Positions 1-7,051 of a stretch of DNA of 32,975 nt are shown here, piece by piece. The translations under genes and the position numbers were made by a program. Every line of letters begins with the position of its first letter. Position 1 is the stretch's first letter. The notes beneath the pieces are model-generated. The model saw nothing but the letters and a program-made list of their open reading frames with translations, did not search any database and was not told the DNA's origin. The stretch covers positions 1-32,975 of the forward strand of contig JAPLJA010000163.1 in the NCBI GenBank assembly GCA_026388815.1, written 5' to 3'. This stretch comes from Pseudomonadota bacterium (GTDB lineage: Bacteria > Desulfobacterota > WTBG01 > JAPLJA01).

Positions 1-332
1 ACATAACACTGCCTGCAGGTACTGCATTCATAGAGATCATTCGTGAAAGCCTTTATTTCTTCCTCTGTCACCGGTTTTCTGCGCAGCATCTTCCCCCAGA
101 CAGTTCCCGGCCTGAAAAGACCATACTGTGACTTAATGATCTTCTTGAACCACCGCGCCCTGCCTCGTGGATTAACGGTCTCTCTCTTATCCTGATCATA
201 GACCGGGCACCACACGCTGCATTCTCCGCAGCGGGTGCAGACATCCAGTTCCATGATCTGCCGCGGGCTGAGGTTGTCAATTTTCACCATAGGTACCTCT
301 GTTTTTTCTTTATCGCTCGCGTTATTGCTCAT
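1..332 (-). CDS. Fe-S binding subunit, HdrC/HdrD-like (3' end beyond window)
   Basis: Only the N-terminal 110 residues lie in the window; the rest runs off the left edge. The protein has a 4Fe-4S ferredoxin motif of the form CTRCGECSVWCP near residue 31 and the start of a second cluster (CSTCRQC) at the cut edge. Paired 4Fe-4S clusters of this spacing are typical of HdrC/HdrD or GlcF-like electron-transfer subunits. The start at 332 is chosen because GAGGAAAG lies seven bases upstream. A second in-frame ATG at 290 is possible. The first codons overlap the 3' end of the cytochrome b gene by 11 bases, so the two are translationally coupled and the products probably form one membrane redox complex. 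The electron partner cannot be seen here. Confidence 0.82.
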   Translation of the reverse strand, partial: MSNNASDKEKTEVPMVKIDNLSPRQIMELDVCTRCGECSVWCPVYDQDKRETVNPRGRARWFKKIIKSQYGLFRPGTVWGKMLRRKPVTEEEIKAFTNDLYECSTCRQCY

Positions 333-1113
333 ATGCTACTTTCCTCGCATGTTCTTCTGATTCATCCAAAAGCACTTCAATGGGGCTCACAAAGATATGC
401 CACATCTTGCTGAACGGTATATAGAGAATTAAAAAGATTCCAAGGATGAGATGAGTGCGCACCTGCTCAGTATACTTGAGCGCCTTGAGAGGATTCGGCG
501 GTATTACTACCTTCAGGATCTTGCTCAGACCGTATCCGAGGAAGGAATAATAATTATCCGGCGAAAAGGGGAGATGGACAAGCCGCACTGCCTCACAGAA
601 GAATCCGGTAGCTGCTATGGAGAAGAGGAGCCAGACAGCTAAGGTATCTGCAAGGATGGTATCCAGCTGCTGGGTCTTGGAGACGTATCTCCGGTAAATG
701 GCGATAGAGCACCCCACCAGGATGAGCATCCCCCAGAAGTCACCCCAGAAATCGAGGAAGAGTCTGCCTGCTGAATGGGGGGTAAAAAAGAACTGGGCTG
801 AAGCTGATTCAGGCGATACAAAATGGGCGTAGTAGGCAAGAAAGGTGGTGTGGGCGAGCAGCCCCATGAATCCCCAGAAGATCGATATGTGCATGAACCA
901 GCGGAGAGAACTTTGTTTTAAGAGTTTCCTCTGGAAAATCACGTTAACTATGAGCGCCTTCAGCATGGCACCAGGATTCGATTTAAACATGAGGCTCTTT
1001 GCCTTTCCCTTTATCATGAGGTAGATGTTTGCATAGACTCCAACAAAGAATATAACCATCGTAATGACAGTCAATACGTAAAGGCTCCACTGTGCTTCAT
1101 AGTACATGTACAT
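322..1113 (-). CDS. Cytochrome b-type membrane subunit (NarI/HdrE/DsrM-like)
   Basis: This 263-residue integral membrane protein has about five hydrophobic segments (roughly residues 9-33, 70-95, 123-142, 158-175 and 222-240). Histidines sit in or beside them (RWFMHISIFWG, AHTTFLAYYAHF, RLVHLPFSP, RTHLILG, MWHIFVSP), as expected of a di-haem b subunit of the nitrate reductase gamma superfamily, which includes HdrE and DsrM. Such proteins pass electrons between the quinone pool and a cytoplasmic Fe-S subunit; the adjoining gene encodes that kind of subunit. AGGAGGG lies eight bases before the ATG. The gene overlaps both neighbours. The exact subfamily cannot be decided from this segment. Confidence 0.83.
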   Translation of the reverse strand: MYMYYEAQWSLYVLTVITMVIFFVGVYANIYLMIKGKAKSLMFKSNPGAMLKALIVNVIFQRKLLKQSSLRWFMHISIFWGFMGLLAHTTFLAYYAHFVSPESASAQFFFTPHSAGRLFLDFWGDFWGMLILVGCSIAIYRRYVSKTQQLDTILADTLAVWLLFSIAATGFFCEAVRLVHLPFSPDNYYSFLGYGLSKILKVVIPPNPLKALKYTEQVRTHLILGIFLILYIPFSKMWHIFVSPIEVLLDESEEHARKVAYEQ

Positions 1114-2341
1114 TGCTTTTTCCCTCCTGCCTGTTTTCTTTTCTCTTCACACCGAAGTACACATTCATAAAGGTAGATGTCAGGGTTCGTAACCCGGACA
1201 AAATATCCTCCACCAGTTCTGTCGTATCTGATGAATGGTGTATCTCAGTCTTGAGCACATTTAATTTCTCTCTCACCTTACATGCGCGGGCTGTAAGACC
1301 CTGAACGTCTTCGCCTGGTACACCCTTGTCTGAAAACTTTTCAAAAAGACCGAGGCGGCTCCAGAGCGCTTCAATGAATACCCGGAACTTCTCCGGCTCA
1401 TAGACCTTGTTCCCGATGAGCCATGACATGGACTCCCGTTCCAGAGCGAGGGCGATAATCCGTGAATTGCTCAGCTCTCTTCTCAGTTCTTTCAAAAGCT
1501 CACGGGATACCCTAACCCCTGATTCAATCTCTTGATCAGCACCTGAATAAGCCTCTACCTCCTTGAAGCCCTCACAGAGCATCTCCAAGAGCAACTCGTT
1601 GGCCTCAGGATAGAAGGGATGTTCAAGGTGAGGGCCGGAAAGATATACTGTGCCTCTTCCCACTGCTTTGCTGCACACTGCCACTCTGCCAAGTACTGTC
1701 TCTCTGGCCAGGCTTTCATCAACCAGGAAAAGTGTCTTGTCTGTGAACCCGTTATAAAATGCTATTGGTGTCATATCCTCTGATGGTTCCATGCAGGGCC
1801 CGCCATAGAGCGGTGCTGTGATCTCTGACCGTTCTCCTGACGAGTAACCATTGCTGAACCTGATCTTCACTTCATCCCGCACCGGATGAAACACATAGCG
1901 GCACCCATAGGGAGTACAGAACTTTTCTGAATGTGTCAGCGGCTGTGGAAGTATTCCTGTTAGGTTGCTGATCTTCACTGCGGCAAGATTCAAAAGGTTC
2001 AAAGGATACTTTGACGACCTCATAGGCAGGTAGGCGCCGGCACAGGAGCCAAAATAAACACCACCTTCTGAAATAAACTGTACTACGTTCTTTGTGCCTT
2101 CCTCCCCCATCCCCTCTGCAATGGAGAAGGTATCCCCTCCTGAGAGGAGGAGGGCATCAATATTCTTTAAACTGTCATTTTTTTTGATATCGCCTTCGTC
2201 CAGGAAAATGAGGCTGTCAAACCCCATCTTCTCCAGGATCTCAACAAACCACAGCCAGGAATGGGAGGTTCCACTGCCTGTGTATATCCCGATTCTCCTT
2301 CCGCACAGTCCAGCGTGATGGTTTACCCTTCCCTCTCTCAA
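1097..2341 (-). CDS. BPL_N (glutamine amidotransferase-like) domain protein
   Basis: The N-terminal 250 residues look like the class-I amidotransferase-like fold found at the N terminus of eukaryotic biotin-protein ligase (BPL_N). A strand with GIYTGSGT is followed by LLLSGGDT near residue 70 and the nucleophile elbow GSCAGAYL with Cys100. The C-terminal 150 residues are charged and helical with no recognised domain. The reading frame opens with TTG and no ATG is available near the domain start, so the exact start is uncertain; translation could begin a few codons later. It is the first gene of an overlapping operon with the cytochrome b and Fe-S genes. That placement is unexplained: the fold suggests amide or ligase chemistry, not electron transfer. 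No substrate can be named. Confidence 0.75.
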   Translation of the reverse strand: MREGRVNHHAGLCGRRIGIYTGSGTSHSWLWFVEILEKMGFDSLIFLDEGDIKKNDSLKNIDALLLSGGDTFSIAEGMGEEGTKNVVQFISEGGVYFGSCAGAYLPMRSSKYPLNLLNLAAVKISNLTGILPQPLTHSEKFCTPYGCRYVFHPVRDEVKIRFSNGYSSGERSEITAPLYGGPCMEPSEDMTPIAFYNGFTDKTLFLVDESLARETVLGRVAVCSKAVGRGTVYLSGPHLEHPFYPEANELLLEMLCEGFKEVEAYSGADQEIESGVRVSRELLKELRRELSNSRIIALALERESMSWLIGNKVYEPEKFRVFIEALWSRLGLFEKFSDKGVPGEDVQGLTARACKVREKLNVLKTEIHHSSDTTELVEDILSGLRTLTSTFMNVYFGVKRKENRQEGKSNVHVL

Positions 2342-2362
2342 TCAAAACCCCTGACAGTATAT

Positions 2363-2380
2363 TATTTAGTTACCTAAATA
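2363..2380. promoter_or_regulatory. Inverted repeat upstream of the BPL_N operon, possible operator
   Basis: TATTTAG and CTAAATA form a perfect 7-bp inverted repeat around TTAC, 22 bases before the TTG start of the BPL_N gene. The position fits a repressor site in the operon's promoter region. No regulator gene is adjacent, and no clear -35/-10 pair stands out in this AT-rich gap. Confidence 0.35.
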
Positions 2381-2446
2381 GTTATCCTATAATTGTTAGA
2401 TAATCAAATTAAATTTAGCATGAATTTTGACCGGCGGCAAGAAATT

Positions 2447-3454
2447 TTATGCGGGTGTTTTCATTACTTCAGGATAGTAACACATGTGTATCCGGCAGGT
2501 ACGGGAATAGGTTTTCTGATACAGCTCTTTTACCGACCTCATGAACTCAAATTGGGAAGGAGAATCCTTTTCCAGCAGGTCGAGAACTGCCCGTAAAAAT
2601 CTCACATCCTTCACCTTCCGCTCAAGAGGATTCCCTCGCCCTACAATCTTTATTCCGTGAATCCCGATCTCCCTGAATTCATACAGAGCACATGCGCCGC
2701 AGGGGTGGTCATCTACGTGCACTGTCTCCCATATATGCTGCCGTTCCAGAAAACGGTGTTCCCTGACTATCTCCCCCATGTCCCTCTCTTCAGGATTTGC
2801 CTGGGGATAGAGAGAGACATGGTACGGCAGCATGCAGGCATTCCGGTAAAGGGGGAAACACGATTGATCCGAGAGGCCGTGCTCAAAAGTACAGAATCCG
2901 TCCACGTTGACACACCGGGAATTGATAATGAACACGCTGAACTCAATTCCGGGACAGTTCTGTACGATCTTCCTGATTTCATCGATGGTAAGGTGTCGTG
3001 GAAGAGTTATACCTGAAGCCCCTGTCTTCTGGTGAAACTTTGCCGCCTGGGAATTGAAGACCGTTCCTCCGGTACCGATCTGGAGTTTGACCGGCAGGTT
3101 CATCTTTTTCAGGATGGCAAGGAACCCGTAATCGGCGAGGATAATTCCTGCAACACCTGCATCCACAGCCTTTTTTACATAATCAATAACCAGGTCATAC
3201 TGCTCATCAATATAGTAGTGTTCATTCACCGTGAAATAAACAGGTACATGGTGATCTTGTGCCATCATGACCGCTTCTTTCAGGTCGGCAAAGCTCCGGA
3301 AATGACCTTTCCCGGCTGGCCGCCGGTTGATGGAGATGACAGGATACTTTGTATGCCAGGTCTCCTCCAGCAGCCCGCAGAAAAACTCATCAGCACCGGC
3401 CTGTATTAATTCTCCTACTTCTTCCTTGCTATCCAAGGGTGATAAGATTTTCAT
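2447..3454 (-). CDS. U32 family protein, UbiU-like
   Basis: This 335-residue protein begins with the U32 signature layout (MKILSPLDS, then GADEFFCG near 20-27), expected to form a TIM-barrel-like fold. Cysteines at 181, 188, 199, 207, 252 and 255 include the C-x6-C pair that helps bind a 4Fe-4S cluster in UbiU. UbiU/UbiV are the Fe-S proteins of oxygen-independent ubiquinone hydroxylation; other U32 members (RlhA, TrhP) modify RNA. The partner-like gene ends 11 bases upstream, so the two probably form a heterodimer. No UbiT-like lipid carrier or quinone biosynthesis gene is visible, so the substrate is open. The older label collagenase-like peptidase is not supported by anything in the context. 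Confidence 0.78.
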   Translation of the reverse strand: MKILSPLDSKEEVGELIQAGADEFFCGLLEETWHTKYPVISINRRPAGKGHFRSFADLKEAVMMAQDHHVPVYFTVNEHYYIDEQYDLVIDYVKKAVDAGVAGIILADYGFLAILKKMNLPVKLQIGTGGTVFNSQAAKFHQKTGASGITLPRHLTIDEIRKIVQNCPGIEFSVFIINSRCVNVDGFCTFEHGLSDQSCFPLYRNACMLPYHVSLYPQANPEERDMGEIVREHRFLERQHIWETVHVDDHPCGACALYEFREIGIHGIKIVGRGNPLERKVKDVRFLRAVLDLLEKDSPSQFEFMRSVKELYQKTYSRTCRIHMCYYPEVMKTPA

Positions 3455-3465
3455 GGTTTTCCCTG

Positions 3466-4263
3466 TCAGATCGGTATCTCAGGCTCAATTACTACCCGGT
3501 CAAACATCTTGAGATTATCCGGGATGTCTTCGTTGGAGAAAAAGATGGTATTGCCCTTTCGGATAAGGTTGGTAATCATTATGGGATTCTTGAGGTAAAA
3601 GGTGTATCTCTGGCATTCATGGCCGCAGGGTGTAATTCCCACTTCTTTCACCTTATCCGGTCTGTCGCATAATGCAGTCAGACAGAGACGGGTGGTGGTG
3701 ATGTAAGCAAACGGCAGGTAGAGCGTTTTCTTGATTTCATCCCCGCACCGTTCCAGGTCAACTCCCTGGAGAAGATTATCAAATTCTACCCTTCCGATCC
3801 TCTTCTTCAAGAGAAATTCCCTAACCCCCGGGACGCTTATGCCGGGGGTCCGGTAGTACCTCACGCTCTCTTGAGGAATCTTATCAATCACGTTCATCAG
3901 CCTCGGTCCCCGCTTCATCTTATTCAACATTCTACCGAGCACAGGAATCAGGCTTTGATACCTTTCCTCCATCACCTGGAACACTCCCCAATCGTTAAAA
4001 ACTACCTCACTGTCAGGTTTTAATTCAACCAGTGTCTTCAAAAGTCTTTCGACTCTCTCCAGACCGTCTTCCGTCACATAGGGGGTAACCAGCGTGAGGC
4101 CTATCTTCTTCTCATTGACAAAGCTGATAACCTTTTTCAGATTATCTTCATCAGGTATAAGCCTTTCACAGAACTCCATCCCGAAATAGAGGCGGGTGAA
4201 TTCGTCAGTATCTTCAAAATATTTCAGGTTATCAACCTTGGAGATAAAAAGAGCCTGTTCCAT
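3466..4263 (-). CDS. U32 family protein, UbiV-like
   Basis: This 265-residue protein has Cys32 in EFCERLIPD and a C-terminal group of Cys194, Cys199, Cys213 and Cys217 (TPCGHEC). That arrangement of one N-terminal cysteine plus a late C-x3-C pair matches the 4Fe-4S ligands of UbiV. The conserved YITTTRLC stretch before the cluster also fits this branch. It lies 38 bases after the mazF-type gene and 11 bases before the UbiU-like gene. No good Shine-Dalgarno precedes its ATG. It may share the toxin-antitoxin promoter or have its own weak one in the short gap. Function in quinone or RNA hydroxylation is inference from the family. Confidence 0.75.
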   Translation of the reverse strand: MEQALFISKVDNLKYFEDTDEFTRLYFGMEFCERLIPDEDNLKKVISFVNEKKIGLTLVTPYVTEDGLERVERLLKTLVELKPDSEVVFNDWGVFQVMEERYQSLIPVLGRMLNKMKRGPRLMNVIDKIPQESVRYYRTPGISVPGVREFLLKKRIGRVEFDNLLQGVDLERCGDEIKKTLYLPFAYITTTRLCLTALCDRPDKVKEVGITPCGHECQRYTFYLKNPIMITNLIRKGNTIFFSNEDIPDNLKMFDRVVIEPEIPI

Positions 4264-4301
4264 AAAATATTCTGTTAGACAGTGAATGAATTAATCAATA
4301 A

Positions 4302-4637
4302 CTAACGCACTAATTCGAAGAGACCATCCACAATATCTGTTAATTCTTCAGGTGAAACCAAACCGATCTTTTTCCCCAACCTCTCAGTGGAAAGGGTTCG
4401 TATCTGGCTAATTTTCACCCAGGATGGTTTTGGCAAACGGATGGTTTTCATGGGGTATGACAGGGGATAACCTGCCTTCTGTGGTTGACTGGTAATTGCC
4501 ATTGCTATTACTGTACCGGAACGTTCATTAAATATATCGTGGCTGATGACCAATACGGGGCGTAAACCAGCTTGCTCCCGACCTCGAACTGGATTCAGGT
4601 CGGCCCAGTATACGCTACCCCTCAATATTCGGGACAT
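4302..4637 (-). CDS. MazF/PemK-family endoribonuclease toxin
   Basis: At 111 residues it has the usual MazF length. The N terminus shows the family pattern GSVYWADLNPVRG, then GLRPVLVIS and AMAITSQ. Arg26 and Thr49 are in the places of the catalytic Arg and Thr of MazF ribonucleases. These toxins cleave mRNA at short sequences and are neutralised by the upstream antitoxin. The start overlaps the 3' end of the ribbon-helix-helix antitoxin gene by 16 bases, the usual coupled arrangement. Nothing suggests inactivation. Confidence 0.93.
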   Translation of the reverse strand: MSRILRGSVYWADLNPVRGREQAGLRPVLVISHDIFNERSGTVIAMAITSQPQKAGYPLSYPMKTIRLPKPSWVKISQIRTLSTERLGKKIGLVSPEELTDIVDGLFELVR

Positions 4638-4864
4638 ACATCATCTCCCGCGGTGAGACCTTCTTCTGATAATGCACGTTCTTCCTTTGCTGATAGCTTT
4701 GCACATTCCGACGCTAACCGTTTTTGCTGCCATCTTCGCATTTTTTCTTTCAGGGCTTCCTGTATCGCCTGGCTTCTGTTGGAATATTTTTTTTCCTGTA
4801 CCAGAAGGTCAATCTGTTCAAGAAGTTTTCGATCTATAGATATTGCCACTTTTGCTGTGCTCAC
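4622..4864 (-). CDS. Ribbon-helix-helix antitoxin of the MazF pair
   Basis: This 80-residue protein has an N-terminal ribbon-helix-helix (AKVAISIDRKLLEQIDLLV, then the helix SNRSQAIQEALKEKM) and an acidic C-terminal tail expected to wrap the toxin. Such antitoxins dimerise on DNA and repress their own promoter. The start codon is GTG, six bases after a strong AGGAGGTG ribosome site. Two inverted repeats just upstream are candidate operators. It is the first gene of the unit. Confidence 0.9.
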   Translation of the reverse strand: MSTAKVAISIDRKLLEQIDLLVQEKKYSNRSQAIQEALKEKMRRWQQKRLASECAKLSAKEERALSEEGLTAGDDVCPEY

Positions 4865-4876
4865 CTCTCACCTCCT

Positions 4877-4912
4877 GGTATTACAATACATCATACCGTT
4901 GACTCTTGTCAA
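4877..4912 (-). promoter_or_regulatory. Promoter and putative operator of the toxin-antitoxin unit
   Basis: On the minus strand TTGACA (4907-4912) is followed after 18 bases by TATTGT (4883-4888), a reasonable sigma70 promoter. TTGAC-TCTT-GTCAA (4899-4912) covers the -35 box and GGTAT-N11-ATACC (4877-4897) covers the -10 box. Inverted repeats over both boxes fit autorepression by the ribbon-helix-helix antitoxin. Confidence 0.5.
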
Positions 4913-4960
4913 TATTCACTGCCCCACAACAACTTGTTTACCAGAATCTAATCCTAACCA

Positions 4961-5115
4961 AAGATTAAGAATTGACCCCTTTCGCTTTATAACCTGTGTT
5001 CACTGATGGTGATTATGTGTTATGTCCCCTGAATTCCCTGTGAATTCCCTGAATTCCCCTAAGGATAAAGAATTGACCCTTTTCATTTCTCCGTCGCTTT
5101 GATTGATGTGTTATG
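4961..5115. repeat. Degenerate direct repeat with short GAATTCCC tandem
   Basis: AAGAATTGACCC occurs at 4967-4978 and again at 5068-5079. Each copy starts an AT-rich stretch of about 55-65 bases ending in TGTGTTATG. Between them GAATTCCC is repeated three times (5031-5058). It may be a remnant of a REP-like or transposon-end sequence, but no transposase is present. Confidence 0.45.
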
Positions 5116-5782
5116 CGTCATTATAAATTGCTTGTGCTTCTATTAAATGATTCTGTTGGATGAGGTTGAAGAAGCCTCGCTCTACATCAACTGCTCGATA
5201 ATTGTCTTGAAAATATAACTGGCTAATCGCAGAACACTCATTACGCCAGCCGTTATAGACAGCTTCATTATGATAGGTAATTCTGATTCGTGTTTCAGTT
5301 TGCCGATAAATCAGTTCATTAAGAATTTTAGGAGAGCCTGGGGTCCTTAATTTTGTTAGTCGCTTGTCCAGTACACAATAAGCACTCGGATTCAGAAACA
5401 TGAGTATTTTTGAAAGAAATGATATACCCGAATACTGAGGCATACAAATACTCTTAACCTCCATCATCGTAGGTACGTTGTTGCCGTTTATCAGTGCTTG
5501 AAAATCTAATATTTGTTGGTGCGAAACATTATTCATAAAATCTTTAACTCTATTTTTTCTATAACCGATTTGTGCATACCCCCAGTATAGAACATTTGCC
5601 AGTCCATGTTTTGTACTGACTACTTCTTGTGACCTCAACTGACTATTAAGCACAGCTTCAACGTCTACCATATTTTGTGCTGTGATCTGCAGGCCATTGT
5701 TGAAGTCAAAATATACTGCTGGAAAGGCGTATCCGGTTATCGCTGCGTCAAGTTGTGCAATTTGGTCTTGGTTGAGTGGCAT
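5111..5782 (-). CDS. Uncharacterised protein, 223 aa
   Basis: I do not recognise a named family. The protein is soluble, mixed alpha-helical and without a signal peptide. The stretch FLSKILMFLNPSAYCVLDKRL (residues about 123-143) resembles the helix-turn-helix segment in glycosylase-like (HhH) proteins that reads K-I-L-x-F-x-x-P-x-x-Y-x-x-x-D-x-R, so a DNA-related fold is possible but only a guess. Four cysteine or histidine residues are scattered without metal-site spacing. It lies in an accessory stretch beside toxin-antitoxin genes and degenerate repeats. Its ribosome site is weak (AAGAAA). Confidence 0.6.
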   Translation of the reverse strand: MPLNQDQIAQLDAAITGYAFPAVYFDFNNGLQITAQNMVDVEAVLNSQLRSQEVVSTKHGLANVLYWGYAQIGYRKNRVKDFMNNVSHQQILDFQALINGNNVPTMMEVKSICMPQYSGISFLSKILMFLNPSAYCVLDKRLTKLRTPGSPKILNELIYRQTETRIRITYHNEAVYNGWRNECSAISQLYFQDNYRAVDVERGFFNLIQQNHLIEAQAIYNDA

Positions 5783-5860
5783 TATTGTTTCTTTTTTTAC
5801 GCATAATACTCGGCACAGCGTTCAGCAGTGCGGCATTAACTAGAATCAGACATCCTGCTT

Positions 5861-6220
5861 CTACCCTTTTCGGCAGCCTCCTTGTGCAGTGCCTTGTTGG
5901 ACAATCGTCTTGAGCATGAAATGGTTGTTGCTCACATGTATAAGTTTAAGCGAAGGTGGGGTGCCTTTTGGCCAAGGTGCCATTTTGGTCTGACGGAACC
6001 ATAAACCAATTTGTTTATGAATCAATTCTCTGCAGGTGTTCCCCCAAAATGATTTCTTATTCGTGTTTATCTTTATTTCCTTTTTTTGATCGTCTATCCT
6101 GAGCAATATCGTTTTCCAGTTCTTTTGAAAATGTTGATCTCTATCTGCTACACTAATCTTGATGCCATAACCGGAACCAGATTCGTTATGTCTTCCATTG
6201 TTCCAAGCAGTTACTACCAT
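5861..6220 (-). CDS. Conserved small protein of unknown function, 119 aa
   Basis: A soluble protein with a block that looks conserved: MVVTAWNNGRHNESGSGYGIKI at the start, SFWGNTCRELIHKQIG in the middle and APWPKGTPPSLKL near residue 85-95. I recall similar uncharacterised proteins with the same opening and WPKG motif in scattered bacteria, but no function. The last dozen residues (after the motif block) look unlike the rest and may be a shifted or worn C terminus. It is separated from its neighbours by about 80-100 bases and shows no partner gene. Confidence 0.6.
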   Translation of the reverse strand: MVVTAWNNGRHNESGSGYGIKISVADRDQHFQKNWKTILLRIDDQKKEIKINTNKKSFWGNTCRELIHKQIGLWFRQTKMAPWPKGTPPSLKLIHVSNNHFMLKTIVQQGTAQGGCRKG

Positions 6221-6322
6221 TTTTCTATCTCTTGTAGTCTAACTATTGTTATAGGGTTTTTGCATAACACACCTGCCCCCTCTGCTGATCATCTCAAGAC
6301 AATACAGTTAGTCCCCTTATTG

Positions 6323-6913
6323 TTAGCATCCATTCACTAAGGTATTAGGTGATGCATACTGAACATAGCAGTATATAACATCCGTCCACGTAGCTACGCC
6401 AGCCTCATAGGCATTGTATTTTGTAATGACATCATTCCACATTGAGCAGCTATAACACGTGGTGCAACTTACAGGTACATAATCAGCTGGTGTAAGTATT
6501 ACGCCTGTAGTTACATTATTAACAACGACTGATACGGTTTCGGTATCTATCGTACCATCAGTTGCAGTAAAGGTTATAGTCCCCAGGTTACCAGCCCCAG
6601 TTGATCCACTTCCTGTTCCACTGTCAGCAATAATTCTGATTCCACCTGTCACCGCTGAGACATCGAAGACAGTCCAGTTTACTGCTATAGAACCTGTCTT
6701 TGAGACATCAGCAGTAGCTGTTGTCAGGCCTGTACCGATAACCGTGATGTCATAATTGACAATTCCTGTAACGTCATCTACGTTTAACGTAATGTCTATC
6801 TTATTTTGACCATTACAAGTCCCAACTGGCGTCAGGGTTGATGCATACACCATCCCAGTTGTAAGCAAAATGTTTATTAAGAAAATGGGTAGAGATAACT
6901 TAATATTTTTCAT
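6323..6913 (-). CDS. Secreted cohesin-like domain protein
   Basis: The N terminus is a clear signal peptide (lysines, a hydrophobic run, then VYAS near residue 23). The next 115 residues are Thr/Val/Gly-rich beta strands with the cohesin-type layout: DVTGIVNYDITV, then GGIRIIADSGTGSG and GTITFTATDG. The C terminus is a compact cysteine-rich helical piece (CTTCYSC, WNDVITKYNAY, then a terminal Cys). Cohesin-like folds bind dockerins or act as surface adhesion modules; no dockerin partner is recognisable. Start 6913 is preferred over the ATG at 6919 because it puts GGGAGG seven bases upstream. The leader contains a strong hairpin, described separately. Confidence 0.72.
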   Translation of the reverse strand: MKNIKLSLPIFLINILLTTGMVYASTLTPVGTCNGQNKIDITLNVDDVTGIVNYDITVIGTGLTTATADVSKTGSIAVNWTVFDVSAVTGGIRIIADSGTGSGSTGAGNLGTITFTATDGTIDTETVSVVVNNVTTGVILTPADYVPVSCTTCYSCSMWNDVITKYNAYEAGVATWTDVIYCYVQYASPNTLVNGC

Positions 6914-6938
6914 TTTCATTCCTCCCTAAAACAAAATA

Positions 6939-6967
6939 ACCGCCTTTGCTTGTAATACAAAGACGGC
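6939..6967 (-). terminator. Terminator-like hairpin inside the 5' leader of the cohesin-like gene
   Basis: In minus-strand RNA GCCGTCTTTG pairs with CAAAGGCGGT around a short loop, and flanking ACAAAA/TTTTGT extend the stem; TTATTTTGTTTT follows. Two pairs are G-U on the minus strand but A-C mismatches on the plus strand, so the structure is for minus-strand RNA. It ends only about 25 bases from the start codon, leaving no room for a promoter after it. It either ends hepT transcription or works as an attenuator for the cohesin-like gene. Confidence 0.5.
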
Positions 6968-6985
6968 TTTTGTAATCTCCAGGTA

Positions 6986-7002
6986 ATGCACCTCCGCTGC
7001 AT
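6986..7002 (-). ncRNA. Small hairpin in the same leader, possible aptamer or antiterminator part
   Basis: ATGCA and TGCAT pair around GCGGAGG. The overlapping AGGT/ACCT pairing offers an alternative fold. Together with the terminator hairpin just downstream this makes a structured leader of at least 60 bases. I cannot match it to a known riboswitch class. Confidence 0.3.
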
Positions 7003-7051
7003 TTTCCACAGCTTAGTGAGACTACGTGGGAACTACGACTTGATGTTCACA

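Noticed and set aside
6930-7050. c-di-GMP (GEMM) riboswitch before the cohesin-like gene
   Set aside because: GCGGAGG in a small hairpin recalls part of GEMM, but the CAAAGCC and GGGCAAACC elements are missing, so only an unassigned structured leader is reported.
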